From: Mammaliicoccus sciuri
GTDB taxonomy: Bacteria; Bacillota; Bacilli; Staphylococcales; Staphylococcaceae
DNA length: 64,000 nt
Direction: 5' to 3'
Assembly: GCF_002901825.1 (NCBI RefSeq)
Contig: NZ_PPQD01000030.1
Span: forward strand, 2,341 to 66,340
How positions within the stretch are numbered: position 1 is the first letter of the stretch; every line of letters starts with the position of its first letter. Both the position numbers and the translations under genes were made by a program. The notes under the pieces are model-generated. The model had not been told where the DNA came from, ran no database searches, and saw nothing but the letters and a program-made list of their open reading frames with translations. Shown one piece after another: positions 58,034 to 64,000 of this stretch.

Positions 58034-58783
58034 ATGGAAATGACTGTTAAAGAAATTGCTCAATTAGTCGGTATAAGTGTGCGCACGCTTCACCATTATG
58101 ATGAAATTAATTTACTAAATCCGTCTAATGTATCATCATCTGGTTATCGATTGTATTCAGACGAGAATGTAGACAGATTACAGCAAATTTTATTTTTTAA
58201 AGAGCTTGATTTTCCTCTCAAAAAGATAAAAGAAATTCTTGATGATCCTTCGTTTGATAAAGAAGAAGCATTAAATATGCATAAAAAGATGCTCATCAAT
58301 AAAAGAACAAGAATTGATCAAATGATTCAAACGATAGATCAAACGACTAAACATATGAAAGGAGAAATTAACATGACGAATGAAGATAAATTTATAGGAT
58401 TTGAGTTTAATCAGAATGAATATGAAGCTGAGGCACGTGAAAAGTGGGGGAATAAAACTGTAGATAAAGCGAACAATCGTATTAATAGTTGGTCTAAAGA
58501 AGAAAAAGCTTCAAAAGAAGAAGAAATGAATGATATTTTTAGAGCATTTGCAGCAAAGAGAAATGAATCTCCAGACTCAGAAATTGCTCAATCAATTGTA
58601 CAAAGATGGTACACATATTTAAATTCTAATATTGATTGCGAGTATAGTTTAGAAGCATTTGGTAGTATCGGTGATATGTATGTAAGTGATGAAAGATTTA
58701 CTAAAAATATCAATAAATTTGGTGACGGTACCGCACAATTTGCTAGTAAAGCAATTGCAAGTTATGTCAAAATGAATCAATAG
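58034..58783 (+). CDS. MerR-family regulator with TipAS ligand-binding domain
   Basis: 249 aa. MerR HTH ([49 protein letters not shown]) followed by a coiled dimer helix and a TipAS-like C-terminal domain (about 115-249; [46 protein letters not shown]). TipAS domains bind thiopeptides or other xenobiotics. GAGGAGG before ATG. It has a MerR-type promoter, so it likely activates itself. Confidence 0.92.
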   Translation: MEMTVKEIAQLVGISVRTLHHYDEINLLNPSNVSSSGYRLYSDENVDRLQQILFFKELDFPLKKIKEILDDPSFDKEEALNMHKKMLINKRTRIDQMIQTIDQTTKHMKGEINMTNEDKFIGFEFNQNEYEAEAREKWGNKTVDKANNRINSWSKEEKASKEEEMNDIFRAFAAKRNESPDSEIAQSIVQRWYTYLNSNIDCEYSLEAFGSIGDMYVSDERFTKNINKFGDGTAQFASKAIASYVKMNQ

Positions 58784-58785
58784 AA

Positions 58786-58829
58786 TGAACTACTATAAAT
58801 CGTATTTATTTCGATTTATAGTAGTTTTT
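58786..58829 (+). terminator. Terminator after the MerR gene
   Basis: AACTACTATAAATCG and CGATTTATAGTAGTT arms followed by TTTTT. Confidence 0.93.
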
Positions 58830-58880
58830 ATTTATAATGATGTATGATATGCTTTCCTAAAATCTATTTGGAGTGATTTA

Positions 58881-59405
58881 ATGATTTATGTATTAAGACA
58901 TTGCAAAGCTACTGGACAAGACTTTGATGCAGCTTTAACGATAGATGGTATTAAGGTAGCACAACAATTAGTACCTGTACTAGCTAAACTCAATATTGAC
59001 CATATATATGTCAGTGAAATGAATCGTACATATGAATCAATTAAACCATATTTAACGAAATACCAAACACCATTAACTTATGATAGTCGATTAAATGAGC
59101 GCATTTTAAGTGACTTACCAATAGATAATTGGCTAACTGAGCTTAAAATGACTTTCAGTGACTTTAATTATCGGATACATAATGGCGAAACAAGTTTAGA
59201 AGCTCAACAGCGAATTTTAGAAGTATTTAAGTCGATACCAGTAAATGAACATGCATTAATCGTTATACATGGAAACATCATGTCATTATTACTAAATCAT
59301 TTTGATAAACAATTTGGCTTTGATGAATGGAAAGCTTTAAAGAATCCAGATCTATATGCAATTGATGAATCGTCACAAATAAAACATGTAACAATAAATA
59401 GTTAG
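58881..59405 (+). CDS. Histidine phosphatase superfamily protein
   Basis: 174 aa. The phospho-histidine motif is LRHCKATGQ (RHC instead of the usual RHG), with HIYVSEMNRTYES and the second catalytic His in ALIVIHGNIM. The substrate is unknown; could be a phosphoglycerate-mutase-like phosphatase. TTGGAG upstream. Confidence 0.83.
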   Translation: MIYVLRHCKATGQDFDAALTIDGIKVAQQLVPVLAKLNIDHIYVSEMNRTYESIKPYLTKYQTPLTYDSRLNERILSDLPIDNWLTELKMTFSDFNYRIHNGETSLEAQQRILEVFKSIPVNEHALIVIHGNIMSLLLNHFDKQFGFDEWKALKNPDLYAIDESSQIKHVTINS

Positions 59406-59441
59406 ATATATATGTAGAATAGGCGTCCCCTAAGACAACAT

Positions 59442-59476
<35 letters not shown>

Positions 59477-59522
59477 TTAATCGAATAAATATGATATATG
59501 CCACTAACCCTATATTTAACAC

Positions 59523-59557
59523 AAAAAAAGCTGAAAAATGAATTTCAGCTTTTTTTG
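59523..59557 (-). terminator. Terminator of the femA-femB transcript
   Basis: AAGCTGAAA and TTTCAGCTT arms; T-run on the minus strand. Confidence 0.9.
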
Positions 59558-59558
59558 A

Positions 59559-60818
59559 TTACTTTTTAATTTTAGATCGTACTTTTTGAATTACATTGTG
59601 TAAGAAGTATTTTTTCTTATTGATTGGTTTATAGAAATCTCCGATTAATTCTTCGATTTGAACGTTAAATCCTCGTTTAAATCGGTATACACCGTAATCT
59701 TCGCTATCTTCAGTGAAATCTCCTGATAATCCGTAGAAATTATATCTATCGAATCCATTTTCGAAACAATAGTTAATCATATGCCAGTGCATCATATATG
59801 GTCCCATAAAGTGATTATATTTTTCACTTGAGCCACCTGAGAAATAATTGATTTCATATGCATTTTCAAAGAATACACCTGAAGCTAAGTTTAAGATTTC
59901 ACCATCTGTTTTGATGAGTTCGCTAGTTTCTAATAATTCTTTCTGTGCGTGGTCAATTAAACGATCTGTTTCAGCAATTTTCTTTAATTGTTTTTCAGAT
60001 TTGTTTTCTTTTGCCATCATTTGGTCACGTTTTGTTTCTAAGTCATTTAAATTCTCTTGTGTTGATTGAATATATTCATTTAAATCGATATATGCTAATG
60101 GTACTAATGCTTTAGAACCATATGTATCAATAAAGTTTAAGAAATATTCATCTGTCTTAGAAATAAAGCCAGCTCTTTCTTCTGTTTCTCTATATAATTT
60201 AAAGAATATATCTAATTCATCGCGTTCTAAGAAACGTACTTTAACACCATAATTATGCGCTTTATTGACGTTACGTTTTCTTTGGCTGTCGAATCCTTTT
60301 TTAACTTCTGCTAATGTTTTATCTTTTAAGTTCAAGACACCCATCCATCTTACTTGGCTTGATGGATCATATTTAGTCGTAAAGCCGTGATGGTCATAGC
60401 CTAGTGATTTAATTAAATCAACGATTTGGTCATTAGCGCCATCTACTTTAATTTGTTTAATATCTTTATCGTATATATTGTAAATCCAGTATGGGTCGAC
60501 TTTAACATATAGACATTGATGTTGTTTTAAGTACTTTTCAAGTGCTTTGAAGTAATATGTCACTAAATCTAGATTGCTATAATCCATTACCGGACCACGA
60601 TTTGAATAATACACATAACTACCTAATGTTGGTATTTTTGAGAATAGACTTGCTGCAACTACCTGATTATTCTCATCTTTAACACCTAATAATACAACTT
60701 GAAAACCATCATTTTCCCTCGTCTTGATGTTTTCTTTTACTTGAAAGTAGTGACTTTCGTATCGACTATCAGATACGAACTCATCATATTCAGTAACCGT
60801 TAATTCTGTAAATTTCAT
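59559..60818 (-). CDS. femB: FemB, pentaglycine interpeptide transferase
   Basis: 419 aa, peptidyl-tRNA-dependent aminoacyltransferase of the Fem family. [15 protein letters not shown] at the start, a coiled-coil arm (about 245-300; [20 protein letters not shown]) inserted in the second GNAT-like domain, and the C-terminal [25 protein letters not shown]. It adds glycines 4 and 5 of the cross-bridge after FemA. 32 bases after femA. FEM proteins lack a classic active-site motif, so specificity is inferred from position and similarity. Confidence 0.93.
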   Translation of the reverse strand: MKFTELTVTEYDEFVSDSRYESHYFQVKENIKTRENDGFQVVLLGVKDENNQVVAASLFSKIPTLGSYVYYSNRGPVMDYSNLDLVTYYFKALEKYLKQHQCLYVKVDPYWIYNIYDKDIKQIKVDGANDQIVDLIKSLGYDHHGFTTKYDPSSQVRWMGVLNLKDKTLAEVKKGFDSQRKRNVNKAHNYGVKVRFLERDELDIFFKLYRETEERAGFISKTDEYFLNFIDTYGSKALVPLAYIDLNEYIQSTQENLNDLETKRDQMMAKENKSEKQLKKIAETDRLIDHAQKELLETSELIKTDGEILNLASGVFFENAYEINYFSGGSSEKYNHFMGPYMMHWHMINYCFENGFDRYNFYGLSGDFTEDSEDYGVYRFKRGFNVQIEELIGDFYKPINKKKYFLHNVIQKVRSKIKK

Positions 60819-60850
60819 ATTATCTAAATTCCTCTCTTACTGAAAATCAT

Positions 60851-62104
60851 TTATTTTTTTAATACTTTTTTTAGTGTTGTATATGCTTTGTACGCTGGTT
60901 TATTAATTGGTTTAACGAAATCACCAATATATTCATAAACATCTGCATTGTAACCTTTTTTAAATTTAATAACGCCAACATCAGGTGCATCTTCTGAGAA
61001 GTCTCCGCTGATACCATAGAAGTTATAACGGTCAATGTTGTGATCTAACGCGTATTTAATCATTTCCCACTGAATTGCATAACTACCTGCAAAGTGACGA
61101 TATTCATTCGATGAACCACCTGCATAATATACAACTTCAAATGGATTAATAATAAAGAAACCAGCTGCTATTGGTAATGTATCACCATGTTCTTGTTGTA
61201 GTTGAAGTGCTTCTTCTAATTTAGCTTCATTTGCTTCTCTTTGTTGTTTTAAGTTGTCTATTTTATTAATCGTTTTTTGATTATCTGGTTTCTTTTCTAA
61301 ATCTTTTTCAGCTTTTGCAATATCTTTGTTGTATTGTTCATGTTCTTTTTCTAATTGTGGAATGTAAGTTTCAAAGTCTATATATGCTAAAGGAATCTTT
61401 ACATTTTCAAAGTATTTTAATCTATTGTAATAGAAGTCATCGCCACGATCGTTGAAATCTTTCTTCTCTGTAGTATCTTCCATAAATTGACGGAATATCG
61501 GCATTTCATCTTTAGATAGAAAACGAACTTTAACACCATTTTTTTGAACTTTTTTAGTATTTCTTTTTCTTAAACTGTCCATGTTCTTGATGAGCGTCTT
61601 TTCGTCCATACCTTCTAAATCAAGTACAGAATGCCATCTAATTTGATGTATTGGGTGGAAACCAGTTGTGAAGCCTTGGTGTTCATAACCTAATGATTCA
61701 AATTGTTTAATTAAACCATCACGGTTGAATGATTTTTTAATATTGCCATCATGATCTCTTAGTTGATATGGCAAGTAAGGATCGATTCTAAAGAATAATC
61801 CTTTATAACTTTTTAAATAGCTCACGATTTCTTTAAAGAAAAAGTCAACAAGTTCTTTGTTGTCATAATCCATTACTGGTCCTCTATTTGAGTAAAAGTA
61901 ATTAAATTTCTTCATAACTGGTACACTTGTTAACAGACACGCAGCTAATACTTCACCTTGATTATCTTTGACCCCTACTAAATGTGTTGAAGTACCTTCA
62001 GATGTTTTTAATTCATAATTACCTACTGCTTGTGTAAAATGCGCGTACGGCATTTTATTTGTAAAAGCTTCAAATTCACCAGTTGTTAAATTTGTAAATT
62101 TCAT
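60851..62104 (-). CDS. femA: FemA, pentaglycine interpeptide transferase
   Basis: 417 aa. [46 protein letters not shown] and the C-terminal FYGISGDFSEDAPDVGVIKFKKGYN match staphylococcal FemA closely. A coiled-coil arm (about 245-305) interacts with tRNA. It adds glycines 2 and 3 of the cross-bridge. In S. aureus loss restores methicillin susceptibility. Operon order femA-femB. Confidence 0.96.
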   Translation of the reverse strand: MKFTNLTTGEFEAFTNKMPYAHFTQAVGNYELKTSEGTSTHLVGVKDNQGEVLAACLLTSVPVMKKFNYFYSNRGPVMDYDNKELVDFFFKEIVSYLKSYKGLFFRIDPYLPYQLRDHDGNIKKSFNRDGLIKQFESLGYEHQGFTTGFHPIHQIRWHSVLDLEGMDEKTLIKNMDSLRKRNTKKVQKNGVKVRFLSKDEMPIFRQFMEDTTEKKDFNDRGDDFYYNRLKYFENVKIPLAYIDFETYIPQLEKEHEQYNKDIAKAEKDLEKKPDNQKTINKIDNLKQQREANEAKLEEALQLQQEHGDTLPIAAGFFIINPFEVVYYAGGSSNEYRHFAGSYAIQWEMIKYALDHNIDRYNFYGISGDFSEDAPDVGVIKFKKGYNADVYEYIGDFVKPINKPAYKAYTTLKKVLKK

Positions 62105-62208
62105 TTATACAATACTCCCAATCTCATTTTTATGTATTTGTTACAATTATACAATATTTTGTCTTTATTCTAAAATAATACTCATTACTATACCATTATT
62201 TCATAAAT

Positions 62209-62238
62209 AAAAACCTACCATATGGCAGGTTTTTATTT
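62209..62238 (-). terminator. Terminator of the DJ-1-like gene
   Basis: AAAACCTACCA and TGGCAGGTTTTT arms with one mismatch; A/T runs around. Confidence 0.75.
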
Positions 62239-62249
62239 ATATTGCTTAA

Positions 62250-62909
62250 CTATTTTAATACATTCACAAATTTTTCGGCAACCTCTTCACTCGAATTTGG
62301 ATTTTGTCCTGTGACAAATTTTCCGTCTGCAACTGTATGCGATTCAAAATCAGCACCTTTAACGAATCGAGCACCTTGCTTTTCAAGTTGTGTTTGTAGT
62401 AAAAATGGTACATCATTTTCTAAATTCATTGCTTTTTCTTCACTATCTGTAAAAGCAGTTAATTTAACACCATCCACTAAATAGTTCCCATTAGGAAGCT
62501 TAGCGCCTACAAATGCACTTGGACCATGGCATACTGCACCAATCACCTTATCGTTATTTCTATAATATGCTAGCATATCTTCCAAGTCTTCATTATTTGG
62601 GAAGTCAAATACTGTTCCATGACCACCAGGTAAGAATATGCCATCATAACTCTCAAACACGATGTCTCTAATACTATATGTTTGTTGTAACTTTTCTAAT
62701 ACGTCATGATATTCTTTAGCTTCGTCATTTTGAGTTGAATTTGGATCTATCGGAACACTGCCACCTTTTACAGATGCAATATCCACTTCTAATCCATTTT
62801 TAATAAATACTTTATAAGGAATTGCTGCTTCTTCTAGCCATAACCCAGTTGGTTTACCATCTTTAAATTGAGATGCATTTGTAACAACTATGAGAACTTT
62901 TTTGCTCAT
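62250..62909 (-). CDS. DJ-1/PfpI family glutamine-amidotransferase-like protein
   Basis: ATG 62909 chosen (AAAGGAGTG upstream). 219 aa. Nucleophile-elbow Cys in IGAVCHGPSAFVGA; FLPGGHGTVFDFPN and ESHTVADGKFVTGQNP are typical of HchA/class I GAT-like DJ-1 proteins (deglycase or chaperone annotations exist). It lies between femA and trpA. Confidence 0.88.
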   Translation of the reverse strand: MSKKVLIVVTNASQFKDGKPTGLWLEEAAIPYKVFIKNGLEVDIASVKGGSVPIDPNSTQNDEAKEYHDVLEKLQQTYSIRDIVFESYDGIFLPGGHGTVFDFPNNEDLEDMLAYYRNNDKVIGAVCHGPSAFVGAKLPNGNYLVDGVKLTAFTDSEEKAMNLENDVPFLLQTQLEKQGARFVKGADFESHTVADGKFVTGQNPNSSEEVAEKFVNVLK

Positions 62910-62989
62910 TAGAAACACTCCTTTTCATTTGTTAATGTCGATTATACATGAAGTGTGTTTCTTTTTCTTCTATTAAGGGTTATGCATTT

Positions 62990-63721
62990 TTAATCTTCAT
63001 CTAATGCTTTTCTAATACTTTGCAAATATGCTTGAGTTTGTTCTATTGAATCATTTTTTAATCTTTTAACAATTTCGCTACCAATCACAATGCCGTCACT
63101 AAATGACTTTATTTCTTTAGCGTGTTCTTCAGTTCTAATACCAAATCCACAAACGACAGGTACACTAGCGTGTTGTTGTATAAATTTAATTTTATCTTTT
63201 AAAGATTCATGGAAGCCTCTGCCATCACCAGTCGTCGCATTCATTGTCACTGTGTAAATAAAGCCTTCCGCATGTTCGGCTATTTGTTTAATTCTTTCAT
63301 CACTAGAAGTCATCGCAATTAAAGAAATTAATTTAATGTTTTTAGGTTGTAAATGCTTTTTAAATCTTTGTCCAAGTTCAAATGGTAAATCTGGAATGAT
63401 TAAACCGTAAACATTCGCTTCAGCAATTCGTTCTATAAAAGCGTCAACACCATAAGCATCAATTAAATTATAATAAGTCATAAATAAATATGGCGTATTG
63501 ATTTCATCTTTATGTTCGATCAGTTGATCAATGATTTTATTAACAGACATACCTTGTTTAATCGCTTCTTGTCCAGCCGCCATAATCGTTGGGCCATCAG
63601 CTACAGGATCCGAGAAAGGTAAACCAATTTCTATATAATCTGCACCATTTTCGTCCATAAGCTTGACTGAATCTATAAAATCTTTGTTTCCCATGACATA
63701 TGGTATAAATAATTTACGCAT
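62990..63721 (-). CDS. trpA: Tryptophan synthase alpha chain
   Basis: 243 aa TIM barrel. Catalytic Glu in [19 protein letters not shown] and Asp/Tyr region ([10 protein letters not shown]), then TGDGRGFHE. It cleaves indole-3-glycerol phosphate to indole, passed to TrpB. The ATG overlaps the trpB stop; the GGGGG site is inside trpB. Confidence 0.96.
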   Translation of the reverse strand: MRKLFIPYVMGNKDFIDSVKLMDENGADYIEIGLPFSDPVADGPTIMAAGQEAIKQGMSVNKIIDQLIEHKDEINTPYLFMTYYNLIDAYGVDAFIERIAEANVYGLIIPDLPFELGQRFKKHLQPKNIKLISLIAMTSSDERIKQIAEHAEGFIYTVTMNATTGDGRGFHESLKDKIKFIQQHASVPVVCGFGIRTEEHAKEIKSFSDGIVIGSEIVKRLKNDSIEQTQAYLQSIRKALDED

Positions 63722-64000
63722 GATGATCCCCCTTCTCTTGCATATACTTTCTAATCGTTTCCATATCTTTATCTCCTCTACCAGAAACTGTCACAACAAT
63801 AATTTCATCTTTATCCATTGTTGGTGCTAGTTTCTCAACGTAACTCAACGCGTGTGCACTTTCTATAGCTGGAATAATACCTTCTAATTGTGTAAATTTA
63901 ATAAGCGCATCCATCGCTTCAGTATCACTTGCATTCGGATATTGAACACGACCAATATTGTTATAATAACTATGTTCCGGACCTACACCTGGATAATCTA
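63714..64000 (-). CDS. trpB: Tryptophan synthase beta chain (partial; N-terminus beyond the window)
   Basis: The frame is open to the right edge of the window, so the full gene continues there. The visible C-terminal part has [34 protein letters not shown] and [11 protein letters not shown] (serine-binding PLP phosphate region). Overlaps trpA by 8 bases. Confidence 0.95.
   Translation of the reverse strand, partial: DYPGVGPEHSYYNNIGRVQYPNASDTEAMDALIKFTQLEGIIPAIESAHALSYVEKLAPTMDKDEIIVVTVSGRGDKDMETIRKYMQEKGDHHA

Overview
The window is AT-rich, densely packed Firmicute DNA. Gene content and order point to a Staphylococcaceae chromosome: cvfC-brxA-thyA-dfrA-msrAB-crr, murG-pgpB-arlRS-odhAB, the lysC-asd-dapABD-lysA lysine operon, cvfB, femA-femB-trpA, and an SD-repeat LPXTG protein. 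It looks like Staphylococcus or the closely related Mammaliicoccus. The species call is inference from recalled synteny and protein similarity; no search was run.

Layout. 1-3.2 kb: C-terminal part of a sortase-anchored SD/TSP3/Rib-like surface protein and an unrecognised 532-aa helical-toroid-like protein. 3.2-16.3 kb: a queuosine-precursor transporter behind a preQ1-type riboswitch, then a long plus-strand housekeeping block (cvfC, brxA, ypiP-like methyltransferase, thyA, dfrA, plsC-like, degV/fakB-like, ypmS-like, msrA, msrB, crr, yozE-like, ctpA, GNAT, murG, PAP2). 16.3-16.9 kb: an intergenic region with 40-bp repeats and two tandem minus-strand promoters, each overlapped by Fur-like boxes, predicted to make IsrR-like small RNAs. 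16.9-23.1 kb: arlRS and odhAB. 23.2-23.7 kb: a 40-bp repeat array. 23.8-30.4 kb: VOC protein, small protein, MoxR/VWA pair, CodY-box-associated brnQ and a DUF819 transporter. 30.4-31.05 kb: a 41-bp repeat array fused to an IS3-type relic. 31-34 kb: telA/xpaC-like pair, acylphosphatase, DUF1033 protein and cspA. 34-42.7 kb: minus-strand lysine operon behind an L-box riboswitch. 43-45.6 kb: ABC-F ATPase and cvfB. 45.7-54 kb: a complete tagatose-6-phosphate lactose locus. 54-64 kb: pepF, small membrane protein, a large 40-bp repeat array, GNAT, MerR/TipAS regulator, histidine phosphatase, femB, femA, DJ-1-like protein, trpA and partial trpB.

How the parts work together. The lactose locus has two convergent arms. 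lacT-lacF-lacE-lacG is preceded by a ribonucleic antiterminator (RAT) and terminator for LacT. lacA-B-C-D is preceded by lacR and a putative shared LacR operator. The locus therefore combines antitermination and repression, but lacC carries an in-frame TAG codon. The lysine operon supplies diaminopimelate for peptidoglycan, next to a second alanine racemase gene; murG, femA and femB act in the same cell-wall pathway.

Most unusual content: (1) a superfamily of intergenic hairpin repeats in strict 40-bp register, whose stems differ between families but stay complementary around a shared loop core; (2) the duplicated Fur-controlled sRNA locus between pgpB and arlR; (3) the LacT plus LacR lactose locus with an interrupted lacC; (4) a DHFR that naturally has Tyr98; (5) an unlisted 24-aa hydrophobic peptide gene upstream of thyA.
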